A DNA stretch of 64,000 bases from Eubacteriales bacterium (GCA_030625815.1 DAOUQF010000003.1:95626-159625); one strand, 5' to 3'. Positions 17,101 to 26,199 are shown, numbered from the stretch's first letter. Program-made: numbers and translations. The notes: a model not told the origin generated them from the letters alone.

Positions 17101-18762
17101 ATTCACCCCCAGGGGTTCATTGTAGAAAACGGTGTAAATCTTCAACCATTTTGCAAAAATTGAAATATCGCCCGTGCTCCCAGCAGGGATTTCTGTAATT
17201 GACTCCGAAAAGCTCGAATCTAAATACCAGCCCGCAAAGCGATAATAATTTTTCATTGGCGATTCAAAAATAATCGTATCATCTACACTTGTATAAAAGT
17301 CTGGAGCACTCTGATTGATTTGTCCCCCATTGAGGACATATTCAATATCATACCGCTTGGTCCATTTCGCATAAAGGGTCATATCCCCTTGGGTGCCTGC
17401 AGAAATTTCCATCGTCTTTTGCGTCATTTCCGCATCCAGGTACCAACCAACAAATACATAGCCTGTTTTTATTGGCTCTTCCAGTTTCACCGCGTCATCC
17501 AATGCGGTGAAGATCAGCGGATTAGATGGATCATTGATCCCCTCATCCATCTCATACGTAACGTGATACTCCTTCGTATAGCGTGCAAAAAGTTCAACAT
17601 CCCCAGTGCTTCCGTGGGGGATCTCGGTAATCTGTGATGTGAATTCCGAATCCGTATACCATCCAACAAAACGATACCCCGCCTTTGTCGCCGGTTGAAG
17701 CGTGATCAAAGGGCTCAGTTCACTGTAAACAGAAGGGTTTGAATCAGAATTGACCCCCTCGTTGATTTGATAGAGAATTTCGTAATTCTGCGCCCATTTC
17801 ACATATAAGGTTTTTCCTCCGACACTACCCATCGGAATAGCCGTGACCCGCTGCGTCAATTCTGAATCGGAATACCAACCAGCAAAAGAATATCCCGCTT
17901 TTGTCGCATCGTTCAGCAGGACCGTGTCTTCCACCGTATAGGTGCTTGGATTCTCCGCCCCGTTTTCTCCTCCATCAAGCATATAGGTCAAACCGAAGGC
18001 AATCGGCGTGTAACTCCTTTCATAGCCAAGATCGAGAGCGTTAGGATCGAGTTCCCTAGGGGCGATAAACGTCGCAAGTTCACCATTTGAATTTTCCCAT
18101 CCATTGTAAATGTAATAATCCTTTGGAACCGGATTGACCGGCAAACCAATCCCCGATCCCATATAGCCGGAAAATGCGCCTGCGCCGATTACCCGCATGC
18201 TTTCTGGAATCAGTACGTCGAACAAAAGGCAATCTGCGAACGCACCCACGCCAAGATAGGTGCTGGATGGTGGCAAGAACAAAATGCCGCCAATTCCAGT
18301 ATCCTTAAACGCTTCGTTCCCAATACGGGTAAGTCCCATCCCCCCGACAAGTCCCGTGATCCCCGGATTGTGATAAAAAGCCCGGGTATCAATGGTTGTC
18401 ACAGAGTCTGGTATCACAATTGCACCAGTAAGCACATTGCTCTCAAAGGCACTTGCCCCAATGGTATGCAAGGTGTTCGGTAACTGCACGTGCTCAACCC
18501 CACAGTTCGAAAACAAATTGGCCGACAATCCGTACACCGCATGACCGAAAATCGTGCCAATCGCGATATTTTGATATCGACTCTTGTCGAATGTGTCTGA
18601 ACGCGTAAGGAATCCGCTTGGAACTGTGCGATAAACATCCAGGCCACCTTTCAACAAATATGGAACCTCGTCTGCAAATCCTGTCATAATCGGCGAACTC
18701 GCCAGCATCATGATGACAATCAAACTCCTGGCAATCCATCGTTTCAACCCTTTCTTTTTCAT
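14179..18762 (-). CDS. Giant SLH-anchored surface protein with BspA-type LRRs and InlB B-repeats
   Basis: A 1527-residue secreted protein. The signal peptide is residues 1 to about 30. A first block of BspA-type leucine-rich repeats (LPNTLHTIGASAFESN, IPDSVTTIDTRAFYHN) follows. Five InlB B-repeat/Flg_new modules of about 70 residues come next, each ending like FAGWYxDSE ... LYAKW. A second LRR block, two more FxGWY modules around a GNGSVTPN repeat, an Ig-like segment and a Gly/Ser linker come after. A beta domain and three SLH domains (last about 180 residues; SFSDVADHSYYSDFI, ITRQDMMVILSKAL, TTRAEVAQMLYNVM) complete it. SLH domains bind secondary cell-wall polymer, so it should sit on the surface as an adhesin-like protein. 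It is coupled to the collar gene by an ATGA overlap. No enzyme domain is seen. Confidence 0.92.
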   Translation of the reverse strand: MKKKGLKRWIARSLIVIMMLASSPIMTGFADEVPYLLKGGLDVYRTVPSGFLTRSDTFDKSRYQNIAIGTIFGHAVYGLSANLFSNCGVEHVQLPNTLHTIGASAFESNVLTGAIVIPDSVTTIDTRAFYHNPGITGLVGGMGLTRIGNEAFKDTGIGGILFLPPSSTYLGVGAFADCLLFDVLIPESMRVIGAGAFSGYMGSGIGLPVNPVPKDYYIYNGWENSNGELATFIAPRELDPNALDLGYERSYTPIAFGLTYMLDGGENGAENPSTYTVEDTVLLNDATKAGYSFAGWYSDSELTQRVTAIPMGSVGGKTLYVKWAQNYEILYQINEGVNSDSNPSVYSELSPLITLQPATKAGYRFVGWYTDSEFTSQITEIPHGSTGDVELFARYTKEYHVTYEMDEGINDPSNPLIFTALDDAVKLEEPIKTGYVFVGWYLDAEMTQKTMEISAGTQGDMTLYAKWTKRYDIEYVLNGGQINQSAPDFYTSVDDTIIFESPMKNYYRFAGWYLDSSFSESITEIPAGSTGDISIFAKWLKIYTVFYNEPLGVNPFENPVEFTEEDPTIVLKPAIRKGATFIGWFDLSGKEVTLIPQGTTTNIVLFSKWDFTTYTLTPEDVNLFPGAADIASYNSTALDIEISEFFLIEGNELPVRMLGVNSFEEHGLFRVILPESLEIIADYAFAYNRLTRVAIPNGVLDINESAFESNEIQELYLGESVEWVGDYAFYDNQLFTVVLPDRVEYVGCYAFLGNEFLTAIDLPSAVPVGYSEVHWTDLTSRSIVTQITNFTHAYMKEGTPIDYSITYELDDGVNGAGNPAFYTVESNMIELKEPTRFGCVFEGWYLDREFTQVVTRIEESQTGDLVLYANWRVLEKFTVDFVVSGNGSVTPNTIQEIYEGQNLDFIVAPNDGNIVDEVTSVKGYTIVEEQGWYTLLNIQEDDTISIIFSDKCDMTFDSREGSAVASIVDIPYGQSVLAPEPPTKKGFDFSGWYQELALENPWNFDQDGVTSNLTLYAKWSPQTLVGSVSIEGLAEWNEVLQCNIFGITNGTGAVAYQWFRESQEIAGATNATYRLVAEDMEKGIRVVVTTSEQLGQLASDATQPIAKATPEIPAPPVLLSRSTQAISVVEIVGNEYSIDGGATWQEENHFLGLEVSTVYEVIQRVKASQTSLGSEASLPLAVKTYANPSTGGGGVSSPVIQPMETVIPREAKGADEVISIERDQIKVVFNGKAFAGMEAQKVAIRIELMDLRALNLTEAQRAEIGNLPVFDISLWIGGEKAEYESEEPIVIEFSFESNLENHKIVAVYIDEAGRVQILDGIYDGTQIRFETNHLSCYSLMYIDQQFEDLENYTWAKEAVEALAVRGVVRGTGAQAYSPEQNISRADFVTLIMRMFALEAELSDSFSDVADHSYYSDFISMAKTLGILSSQADQFHPFMPITRQDMMVILSKALKVSGKAEKLYLSEKTYRTFDDSEMVAEDAIEGVDFMIRADIIHGTENRIDPAATTTRAEVAQMLYNVMGKLYGR

Positions 18763-19019
18763 TGCTTATCCTCCTTGTCTTTTGTTCTATTTAATTGAGG
18801 AATCTCCCCTTCAACCGCGATGCAATAGTGAAAACGCTCCTCCTTTTTGTTAAAATTCGGCAATAAGAAATGATGTGGATCGACTTTTCCATATTTATTG
18901 CCGATCATCATATACAACTTCGGGAACTCCCTTATCTCGAGCACTTGCCCCTTGCATTCCAAAAACCCTTCCGGTACATCGTCATACGGAAACAAGCGAA
19001 TCTCACCCAGTACGCCCAT
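18759..19019 (-). CDS. Phage tail-collar-like small protein
   Basis: An 86-residue protein whose core (GEIRLFPYDDVPEGFLECKG, then LYMMIGNKYGKVDPHHFLLPNF) matches the phage tail collar domain found in tail fibres and microcystin-dependent-protein homologues. GGAGG precedes ATG 19019, and its stop overlaps the start of the giant SLH protein, so the two are co-translated. No other phage genes are near, so it is not evidence of a prophage. A structural or assembly role for the surface protein is possible (inference). Confidence 0.75.
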   Translation of the reverse strand: MGVLGEIRLFPYDDVPEGFLECKGQVLEIREFPKLYMMIGNKYGKVDPHHFLLPNFNKKEERFHYCIAVEGEIPQLNRTKDKEDKQ

Positions 19020-19092
19020 AAATCCTCCCTCTCCTTTTGCTCTTATTGTATAAAGTTGATTATTTTGTTACATCTGTCAAAAGATGTATATT

Positions 19093-19115
19093 AAAAAAAC
19101 AACCCTTTCGGATTG
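19093..19115 (-). terminator. Terminator of the LuxR-type regulator gene
   Basis: Reverse strand CAATCC-GAAA-GGGTTG (one G-U pair) followed by seven T. It lies 14 bp past the regulator stop and upstream of the collar gene promoter. Confidence 0.85.
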
Positions 19116-19128
19116 CTTTTCATTCTCG

Positions 19129-22100
19129 CTATAAAATTTTCAGTTCAGCAGCTTTGGAGATCGCCTGAACCCTGCTTTCAACCTCGAGTTTCTGGTAAAT
19201 TCTACTCAAATGTGTCTTCACCGTACCCACGGTTATATATTCACATCGGCTGATCTCCCGATTGGAAAGCCCTTTTGATACCTGTCGCAGAATTTCGATT
19301 TCTCTGCGCGTCAAGATCGCATCGCGACCGTCATTTCCCCTTACATCATGCAATGAAATCTCTTTAATCCTTTCACATTTCATCAATATCAAAGGGAGTA
19401 TCCCCCGAATCAAGTTTGTGGCTTCATCCACGCGCTCAACTTTAACGTGCACATAGACCACCCCCACCAAAACATGAAAGAACTGAATCGGTATGCAAAG
19501 AGCCACCAATTCTCCGTTTTCTTGTACTCTCATAAACCGATCCCCGGTACGGTGAACATAATTTATCACAATCTGATCAACTTTCGACTTGTTTTGAATA
19601 GAAATGGGACAGGTGAGAGAAATCGTCTGCCGCCCCGCTTCCTTTTCATAAGCCAAAACCAGCTCGCCATGCTCTTGAAAAATAATCGCCCCATAGGTCA
19701 TCTGAACCTTTTCAACCAAGCTTTCCAAGAAATATGGAATCAACTCCCGCTCATTCATCCCACTTGCCTTCTCATTGAATACTTGTAAAAAACTCTGATT
19801 CGTATAATTTGCAAGCGTTGGTCTCGGAGAACAAGCCCACTGCACACTCAAAGTTGCAACGATAAAATCCGCTCCCCATTTTTCATACGAACAAAGCGCT
19901 TCTTTTTGATAAAAGCCTTTAAGCATCGGTTGCTCAATGCAACTTTTAGACGCGATTGCGTTCCCAACCGCCGCAAGAAGGAAATTTTCCTTTTGCACCG
20001 CCCTCGCAATCGCTTCATTATAGAGTCCCACCGACCGGGTTGCATCTCCAAAAACTTGATGATAAAGCCCTTGAACGATCCGCAATCGCACTTTATGATT
20101 GTCCTCAGAATGGAGGCAGGTTTCTTCCAAGAAGTGCAGGTGTTCATGAATCAATTTGCTATTTTCCTCTTTACGCTGCCCATGGAGTCGCGGGTGCATT
20201 TCCAGTCGGATCAAAAGAAAATAAAAAACCACCTCCGGGTATATGATATGACCGAGCGCACGAAAAAGTTTGTCTTTGATAGATTCAGAAATCATAAATG
20301 CTTCCTCAATCTTCTCCATCAAGTAGCTTTCTTGCATTTTTGTCCATAGAATCACAAGGGTGAACGCCTCTTCAGGCTCAGTGGACGCGACAAACTTCTC
20401 TGCATCCAAGGCCTTGCCATGGATAAGAAAATCCACATGACTGTTCAATCCATCCGTGATAAAGGCTTGTGTAAATTGATTTTCCGCAAGCCCCATCTCG
20501 GCAAGAAGAAGCAACTTTTCTTCCATTCTCCGACGGATAGATTGCAAGTTCTTTCCTTCTACAAATAACGCGAACATCAAAGCAGTCATCATATATTCGC
20601 TATTGATAATTTCTCCCATTTCCAGGCTCAACGCAATCGTTTTTTCCAGATTTTCAATCGTCTCTCCCAAAGGATACGTCCAATGATGAACAAAACTGAG
20701 CAGGAACGAAAGGACCCGAATACCCATCGGATCGTTTATTCCCTCTTGGAGATTATTCATGGCAGCATCTAATAATTTTTTTCCTCTCTCCAAATCATGA
20801 ACAATATGGTAAAAAACATAGCTGCTTGCCGCATATCCTATATTGAAATACTGTGAGTTTCCTTCCCTCGCTGATAGAACCGCAATCTTTAATAGAACAT
20901 ACATAAAATGCTGCTCACTGACAATCTGCGCCGACGGCATCATCTGATAGTAAACTTGCAAGGGCAACGAAGTCTCCCCTTCCATCGGTTTCTCGGTTGC
21001 CGTAATCCGATCAATAAACGCCTTATCGTATAATCGATTGATCCATTTGATCTCTTGATCGATATCACTCTCTTGGTAATCACAACCTAGCAGTTCGAGC
21101 ACTTCAATCCCAATGGCAAGTACTTGCTGATCCTCTCCTAGAAATGCGAGCATCTGCATAAAACTCAATTGAATTCTGCCACGCTCGGGCCCTTGCCCAT
21201 ATGTGCGCAATAACTCCAGATAGTTTTTTTGAGCAGACTCTCTATCATCAAGCTGATACTGACAAGTCATAAGCGATAAAAGAACCGTTACGCTTAGCTC
21301 TTCTTGATCTTTAAAGGAAAAGGCATTCATCAACTCATTGCAGGCTTCGCAAATGAGCGTTGCATGCCGGAAGTTCGCAGTTTCGATGGATAGTCGAATG
21401 GCTTTGATTAATAAAGGCAACCATGCTTTTCTTTCTTCCACTGCCCATTCCAAACAATTGGTTTGGATCAAATGCGAAGTGAATCCCATCAAATTTTCAC
21501 AACGGCCATCCTGAACAAAGTCGTATTGCGCGATCGCGTAATGATAAGACGCCGCTTGCCTTGTCTCAATCATTTGATACACGTATTCAAGAATAATATC
21601 ATGCACAAAATTAAAAGAATTCTCCGACTCTCTCCTCACTATAAAAGATTTTTGAATGAGCGAATATGCAATGGCTTCAATTTCTGTACGCTGAAAAGGC
21701 AGCAATGCGTTCAATTTCTTCAGATTCGATCGTCCTTTGCAACATGATAAATATTGCAGAAAGAGCAACTCTTCCTCGCCCAACGATTTCACATTGTTCC
21801 GCATTATCTGCTCAATATTTTCTGGTGTTTCAATCAAATTTAAGCGGTTTAAGTCCATCCGACACGAGGTTTCGTCCTCAGCACAAATAAGTACGGCTTC
21901 CTGATTCAACATTTGAATTGCCTTTGTGATATAAAAAGGATTCCCCATGGTGATGCCATAAATGTATCTTGTAACATACGCCAAGTGTCTAATCTCATTT
22001 CCGAAATGGGTCTTTAACATCATTTGAATCTCTTCTTCGCCGAGGAAATCCAGTTGAATATGTAGCGCGAGCTTTTCAATTCTTTCAATTCTTTTTCTTG

Positions 22101-22704
22101 AAGATAGTATAAGTATCCATTTTTGATCCGGTTTTTTTGCAAGGTACGCAATTAAATCCAACGTTTCATTATCCGCCCACTGCAAGTCATCTACAAACAG
22201 AAACAATCGCCCAAAAACATCGGAAGCACAGACGAAAAATGACTTGGTCGCCTTCCGAATCTTATATTTGGTTTTACTGTAATCGATGGAATTAAAAGTC
22301 CGATTCTCGTGAAAAATTTTCTTTGCCGTGTCGCTAAAGAGACAAAGATAGCCAAGATCCTTCCCAAGTTCCCTTTTAATTCTTCCAATTAAGTCCCGAT
22401 AAGGTTTCCTCGGCAACAATAAAATATGATGAAAGAGTTCCTCAATCATTTCCCCAATCGCCGCAAAGGGTTCGGCCTCGCTCTGCATGTATTTCGCGTG
22501 CACTTGCAGACAGTCCGAATCATCATCAAATCTTTTCAACAAGGTTTCGATAAAAAACGTTTTCCCAATGCCCGCTTCCCCACAAACCAATATCGTATTT
22601 CTGTTTGTACCAGAAACATCTCGAACCATAGCTTCCGCCATCTCTAGTTCTTTTCTTCGACCAACTAAGCATATGTTTTTATTCAAAGTTGAGTTTTCTT
22701 TCAT
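19129..22704 (-). CDS. Large ATPase-LuxR transcriptional regulator (MalT/LAL type)
   Basis: About 1191 residues. The N-terminal AAA16/STAND ATPase has Walker A CGEAGIGKTFFIETLL near residue 45 and Walker B RLFLFVDDLQWAD. A long helical middle region, probably TPR-like, spans about residues 400-950. A GAF-like region precedes the C-terminal LuxR helix-turn-helix (LTRREIEILRQVSKGLSNRE, then TVGTVKTHLSRIYQKL). Such proteins are ATP- and ligand-dependent activators. GTG 22722 and TTG 22725 are alternative starts; none has a strong ribosome site. It sits upstream of the collar/SLH pair in the same direction with a terminator between, so it may control surface-protein expression (inference). Confidence 0.87.
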   Translation of the reverse strand: MKENSTLNKNICLVGRRKELEMAEAMVRDVSGTNRNTILVCGEAGIGKTFFIETLLKRFDDDSDCLQVHAKYMQSEAEPFAAIGEMIEELFHHILLLPRKPYRDLIGRIKRELGKDLGYLCLFSDTAKKIFHENRTFNSIDYSKTKYKIRKATKSFFVCASDVFGRLFLFVDDLQWADNETLDLIAYLAKKPDQKWILILSSRKRIERIEKLALHIQLDFLGEEEIQMMLKTHFGNEIRHLAYVTRYIYGITMGNPFYITKAIQMLNQEAVLICAEDETSCRMDLNRLNLIETPENIEQIMRNNVKSLGEEELLFLQYLSCCKGRSNLKKLNALLPFQRTEIEAIAYSLIQKSFIVRRESENSFNFVHDIILEYVYQMIETRQAASYHYAIAQYDFVQDGRCENLMGFTSHLIQTNCLEWAVEERKAWLPLLIKAIRLSIETANFRHATLICEACNELMNAFSFKDQEELSVTVLLSLMTCQYQLDDRESAQKNYLELLRTYGQGPERGRIQLSFMQMLAFLGEDQQVLAIGIEVLELLGCDYQESDIDQEIKWINRLYDKAFIDRITATEKPMEGETSLPLQVYYQMMPSAQIVSEQHFMYVLLKIAVLSAREGNSQYFNIGYAASSYVFYHIVHDLERGKKLLDAAMNNLQEGINDPMGIRVLSFLLSFVHHWTYPLGETIENLEKTIALSLEMGEIINSEYMMTALMFALFVEGKNLQSIRRRMEEKLLLLAEMGLAENQFTQAFITDGLNSHVDFLIHGKALDAEKFVASTEPEEAFTLVILWTKMQESYLMEKIEEAFMISESIKDKLFRALGHIIYPEVVFYFLLIRLEMHPRLHGQRKEENSKLIHEHLHFLEETCLHSEDNHKVRLRIVQGLYHQVFGDATRSVGLYNEAIARAVQKENFLLAAVGNAIASKSCIEQPMLKGFYQKEALCSYEKWGADFIVATLSVQWACSPRPTLANYTNQSFLQVFNEKASGMNERELIPYFLESLVEKVQMTYGAIIFQEHGELVLAYEKEAGRQTISLTCPISIQNKSKVDQIVINYVHRTGDRFMRVQENGELVALCIPIQFFHVLVGVVYVHVKVERVDEATNLIRGILPLILMKCERIKEISLHDVRGNDGRDAILTRREIEILRQVSKGLSNREISRCEYITVGTVKTHLSRIYQKLEVESRVQAISKAAELKIL

Positions 22705-22841
22705 ATTTTCACCCAATTTCACCAAAATTTACCTTCTATACACTTATCTTACCATATATCCTTCTATTTCCCCTTGCTACGCCTTCTCTATTTAAAAATC
22801 CCAATAACTTTAAAAAGGCTGATGATGAATTCCTTCATCCC

Positions 22842-22951
22842 ACATCCTTTCGCTTTCTTGCAATTCGACCCGTTTCCCAAAAATAAAAGAGCCCTGCATT
22901 TCGCAGAACCCTCACCGTAAATCAGCTTTATTTTCCCTCTAGCTTTTCGAT
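22842..22951. repeat. Copy A of a 110-bp repeat: end of ndpA plus its terminator
   Basis: This segment, covering the last codons of ndpA, its terminator and 40 bp beyond, recurs at 49446-49554. The stretch from the A-rich run through the terminator to the ndpA codons for IEKLEGK is almost identical. The outer 40 bp differ at several positions. Copy A is the parent because it belongs to an intact gene. Confidence 0.85.
22880..22913 (-). terminator. ndpA terminator
   Basis: Reverse strand GGTTCTGC-GAAAT-GCAGGGCT with two G-U pairs, then CTTTTATTTTT. It lies 15 bp past the ndpA stop and is repeated in copy B at 49484-49517. Confidence 0.75.
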
Positions 22952-23914
22952 ATTCTTCAGTAGAATCTGTATCCTTCCATCCTCAGTCGTCTGGAATTCA
23001 ATAAATTCCTCCTGATTTACCCGTTCCATGGGAACATGGATCTCAATCCCGTTGTCGGCCACAATCACGCGCTTCTTCGTATATTTCCGTTCCACTTTTT
23101 TATTCACGACCACATTTTTTTGAATGCCAGACGCTTCCATCTTTTCCTTAAAGGCCTTTTGCGCCTCCGGCTTATCGTGAAATCCCCGCTCCACAATCTC
23201 ATCCATATCGATTCCGCCCGATTCCCCGATGATTTCGGAGATGCATTTCTCGACCTCGTTGTTCTTTCGAATGTCCTCGTCATAGTAATAAGCGATCACT
23301 TCCGATACCGCGTCTTCAATCGTCTGCACTTTTTCAGACAGCGACGCCTCCATCTCCAGGTCAAAGATTTTATCAATCACCGTGTCCTTCTCTCCAGAAA
23401 TCATGGCCTGGCTCGAAATCAAACTCGCAATTCCCGCCTCCAGATAAAAGACGATTCCATCAGAGATTTTTTGACTGGGGCTCGGCAGAATACTTTGATG
23501 CAAATGGATTCTGGTGGCAATCCCACCCTCTTCATACTCGATCTGATGGATATATCCCTTTTTATAGTCCAATTTGATCATGCCGACAATCTCAGCCCCG
23601 TCAACGGTTCCGTCAAAAAAGACAAGATCGCCCCCGCGAATGCCTTGGTCCGCATAAAGCTTATGGGCTTTCTTGGCATAAAAGGTACTGAAGGCAATTA
23701 AATCCCGTTCCTCCATATACTTCTTCAGCACCAAATTCTCTCCCTTTGCTTTTCCCAAACGAAGATTGGTGTCCCCTAAAATTTTCTTAGTATGCTTTTC
23801 AAAATACCCAAGCGCCAAATCATCGGTTTGCAGCGACTGGCCAATCACGGGTTCTTGCAACTCCTCATCGCATAAATGAACGATGGCAGATCGTAGTATC
23901 AATTCACTTTCCAT
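22928..23914 (-). CDS. Nucleoid-associated protein (NdpA/NA37 family)
   Basis: A 328-residue protein of the 37-kDa nucleoid-associated family. Support: the N-terminal AIVHLCDEELQEPVIGQ start, the DLIAFSTFYAKKAHKLYADQ stretch, GGDLVFFDG, the middle LDYKKGYIHQI, and a C-terminal ILLKNIEKLEGK. Members bind DNA or remodel the nucleoid, but their exact job is poorly known. In defence-rich regions they often accompany other accessory genes. GGAGG precedes ATG 23914. It lies downstream of a pRiA4b-like gene in the same direction with a 144-bp gap. Confidence 0.8.
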   Translation of the reverse strand: MESELILRSAIVHLCDEELQEPVIGQSLQTDDLALGYFEKHTKKILGDTNLRLGKAKGENLVLKKYMEERDLIAFSTFYAKKAHKLYADQGIRGGDLVFFDGTVDGAEIVGMIKLDYKKGYIHQIEYEEGGIATRIHLHQSILPSPSQKISDGIVFYLEAGIASLISSQAMISGEKDTVIDKIFDLEMEASLSEKVQTIEDAVSEVIAYYYDEDIRKNNEVEKCISEIIGESGGIDMDEIVERGFHDKPEAQKAFKEKMEASGIQKNVVVNKKVERKYTKKRVIVADNGIEIHVPMERVNQEEFIEFQTTEDGRIQILLKNIEKLEGK

Positions 23915-24058
23915 GTTTATCCTCCTGTTCCGTACAAGTCAACCCGTCTATCATATCAGATTCTGCTGCCCTTTTACATGCAAATACCACCTTGCACCAT
24001 CCAATTGAACCTCACACCTCAAAGGTCTTTCATAGGGATAATTGTTCGGAACTACAGA

Positions 24059-25177
24059 TTACAACACACGATTCATATGAGCTCGATCAAATTTTTGGTA
24101 ATACTGACTCTGGCTCCATTCTTTATACCGCGCGTGACTCGGATGGGATTCATCCGCCATCACCTCAAGGAAATCTTCAAATCCGTATTCCCCTCCCACA
24201 TCTTCAGGGGGTGCATCCCCTTCGCCTTCCAGACAGAGAATACCCGGAGTTTCGGGATCGTGCACAATCTTTTCCACATCGATCAAATGAATCCAATTGT
24301 CCCCAAAATCGTAGACATAAATCATCTGATCCGTCATCCAATCTCTCAGCTGTCTACCGCTTTCCAACTCCATGCGCACATAGGGGTCTCCATATTCCAA
24401 ATCTTCTTCACTCTCCACCAAACATAAGGTTGCCAGCATGCCCCGCGGATGATATCCTGGATGATTTTCCAATGAATCATCTTTTTTTGCTAGCTCACCG
24501 AATAAATAATAGCTATGCAAATGATAACTCTTCCAGCCAAATACCGTTTGGATCACTCGATGAAAATCTTTAAATGTCAAATAAAGCGGCACCTGCACCC
24601 GCCGCCAAACGGAAAGATTCTCAAAGTCCAACTGAATTTTCATAATCACCGCAGCGGTTTCCACCACAGCTTCCCCCGCAAATTCCGTTAAGAACGCAAC
24701 CAACGCCTTTTTTGGCCAGATGTGATCCTTCCTCCAATCACCCACAATTCGCTTATTCACCTGCGTACTTGCCGTAATTTGAACCAATCCGTCTTCTCGG
24801 TAACGATGAAAATACCATTCCAAGTTCCGAACCGCGTAATTGAGCCTGGCAATCATCTTCTGGTCCTTGGTCTTGGTCAATACCAATTCTCCCATTTGCG
24901 CCAGATACTTCTCAATCACCGACGCCTTGATTCCTTCCGCCGCCCAAACCTTGGCAACCCCCTCTCGGATCACCGCATTCACGTTCTTCCAGTCCTTTGC
25001 TTTCAAGCCGTAAAAGGCAATTTTATATTGGGTTGAATCATGGACCAAAACCAGCATCTTTCGCCTGTCCACCGTTACCACATTGGCATGCCACGAATAA
25101 ACCTCGTTTTCCGTTTCCATCTTCACAGGCTTCATCTTCAACTGATCCAATAATTTCTTTGTGCATTGCAGCTTCAT
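24059..25177 (-). CDS. Plasmid pRiA4b ORF-3-like protein, long form
   Basis: A 372-residue protein with an N-terminal domain of about 180 residues shared only with the paralogue at 54969-56099 (both begin KLQCTKKLLDQLK). The pRiA4b ORF-3 domain follows: IMKIQLDFENLSVWRRVQVP, FHRVIQTVFGWKSYHLHSYY, YDFGDNWIHLIDVEKI, and the hallmark [20 protein letters not shown]. The family is common near mobile and defence genes; its function is unknown. GGAGG stands before ATG 25177; the frame upstream to 25246 merely runs through the SEC-C remnant in another frame. It shares orientation with the next pRiA4b gene upstream. Confidence 0.83.
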   Translation of the reverse strand: MKLQCTKKLLDQLKMKPVKMETENEVYSWHANVVTVDRRKMLVLVHDSTQYKIAFYGLKAKDWKNVNAVIREGVAKVWAAEGIKASVIEKYLAQMGELVLTKTKDQKMIARLNYAVRNLEWYFHRYREDGLVQITASTQVNKRIVGDWRKDHIWPKKALVAFLTEFAGEAVVETAAVIMKIQLDFENLSVWRRVQVPLYLTFKDFHRVIQTVFGWKSYHLHSYYLFGELAKKDDSLENHPGYHPRGMLATLCLVESEEDLEYGDPYVRMELESGRQLRDWMTDQMIYVYDFGDNWIHLIDVEKIVHDPETPGILCLEGEGDAPPEDVGGEYGFEDFLEVMADESHPSHARYKEWSQSQYYQKFDRAHMNRVL

Positions 25178-25202
25178 GCTATTCCTCCTCTTTGCTAAGG
25201 CA

Positions 25203-25262
25203 TCATTTTTTATATTTCTTGCCGCTCCCGCATGGACAGGGATCATTCCTGCCGATTTTTAC
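25203..25262 (-). pseudogene. Out-of-frame SEC-C zinc motif, detached tail of the upstream gene
   Basis: In a frame different from the upstream gene, the reverse strand encodes [18 protein letters not shown] then stop. [15 protein letters not shown] is the SEC-C metal-binding motif (C-X-C), which many pRiA4b ORF-3 proteins carry at the C terminus. The upstream gene stops at 25259 in the other frame just before it, so a one-base change would join them. The canonical final Cys pair is missing. Either a natural frameshift or a sequence error. Confidence 0.75.
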
Positions 25263-26101
25263 GTGCCGCTCTCTTGTTTTCCCCTGTATTTGTCTTCTAA
25301 AATCACATAATTTTTATGCTTGATCTTGTCCCATTGCGTTTTCTGATACTGAATCGCCTTCAGCATGAAATTGATAAATTCCGGATCATATTCCCGATAA
25401 TCCACAAATTCCGAGAAATTGCTCATTCTTTCATAATCCGGATGCTCCTCATCCTGCAAGGCTTCCAAAAAAGTATAGTACCCATGGATTCCCCCCACAT
25501 CTTCCGGCGGAGCAGTTTCCGCCCCGTCTAAAAGGGTTGGAAATCCAAAGTAGTAATCATGTACAACCGCTTCCAGGTGAACGGTAAACCACCAATTGTC
25601 ACCAAAATCATAATTGTAGCGAATCATCTGATGCGTTTCCAAATACTTGTCAATCTTTAGACCGCTCGGTTTGCGCACTGACACTTGAAGCCGCTGCTGA
25701 TATTCTCTTTCAATTTTTGCCAGCTTCGGCGAAAGTGTTTTCAACCGCTCTGCATACCTCTTTTTATTCTTCCGATAATCCTGATGTTCCAAAAACCACT
25801 CATCGTCATTCGTCACCACCCGATTCTCTTCTTCCAAACCAAAGGTGTACAAATGATACCCGTCACTTGGATATCCGCCCTGAAAATTCGTCACATTTTG
25901 AATTACATCATGCAATCTTTTGTAGGTTGCCCCCGCCGGCATCACCACTCTTCTCCAAATCAAGGGATTCGACCCTTCCAGTTCGATTCTAATGATATAT
26001 GATTTCACCCGATTCTCCTCTCCATGCGCAATCCGAGCTCGATATCCCAGATCATTCTCGCAACTTTTATACCCCTCCATTCTATCATCAAGGTTCCCCA
26101 T
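25259..26101 (-). CDS. Plasmid pRiA4b ORF-3-like protein, short form
   Basis: A 280-residue protein. The pRiA4b fold begins at about residue 33 ([20 protein letters not shown]), continues with [20 protein letters not shown] and [19 protein letters not shown], and has the hallmark [20 protein letters not shown] charged insertion of about 60 residues splits the domain. ATG 26101 has AGGAG at good spacing. GTG 26008, preceded by GGAGAGGAG, starts exactly where the family usually starts and is a serious alternative. The C terminus stops just before an out-of-frame SEC-C motif, so the protein is probably shortened. Unknown function. Confidence 0.8.
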   Translation of the reverse strand: MGNLDDRMEGYKSCENDLGYRARIAHGEENRVKSYIIRIELEGSNPLIWRRVVMPAGATYKRLHDVIQNVTNFQGGYPSDGYHLYTFGLEEENRVVTNDDEWFLEHQDYRKNKKRYAERLKTLSPKLAKIEREYQQRLQVSVRKPSGLKIDKYLETHQMIRYNYDFGDNWWFTVHLEAVVHDYYFGFPTLLDGAETAPPEDVGGIHGYYTFLEALQDEEHPDYERMSNFSEFVDYREYDPEFINFMLKAIQYQKTQWDKIKHKNYVILEDKYRGKQESGT

Positions 26102-26132
26102 TTAGTCACTCCTATTTTATCGAAACTTCGCA

Positions 26133-26195
26133 TCACTTTTCCATTTCCAAGATTGTTGTCGTCTTTCCGGATCCCTTCATCCCGAACAACGCCAT
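26133..26195 (-). pseudogene. Remnant of a P-loop kinase N terminus
   Basis: The reverse strand encodes MALFGMKGSGKTTTILEMEK and then stops. This aligns with the starts of the intact kinases at 28799-29440 (DLFGIHASGKTTTIRELEK) and 47067-47720 (ELFGMNGSGKTTTILELEK), including the Walker A motif. The DNA is also close to the 47-kb gene. The rest of the kinase gene is missing. Confidence 0.8.
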
Positions 26196-26199
26196 GACC

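Noticed and set aside
18759..19019. Prophage suggested by the tail-collar-like protein
   Set aside because: No capsid, terminase, integrase or lysis gene is near; the collar fold also occurs in host proteins.
22842..22951. Insertion-sequence terminal repeat
   Set aside because: The repeated DNA is the end of ndpA and its terminator, so gene duplication explains it; no transposase in the window.
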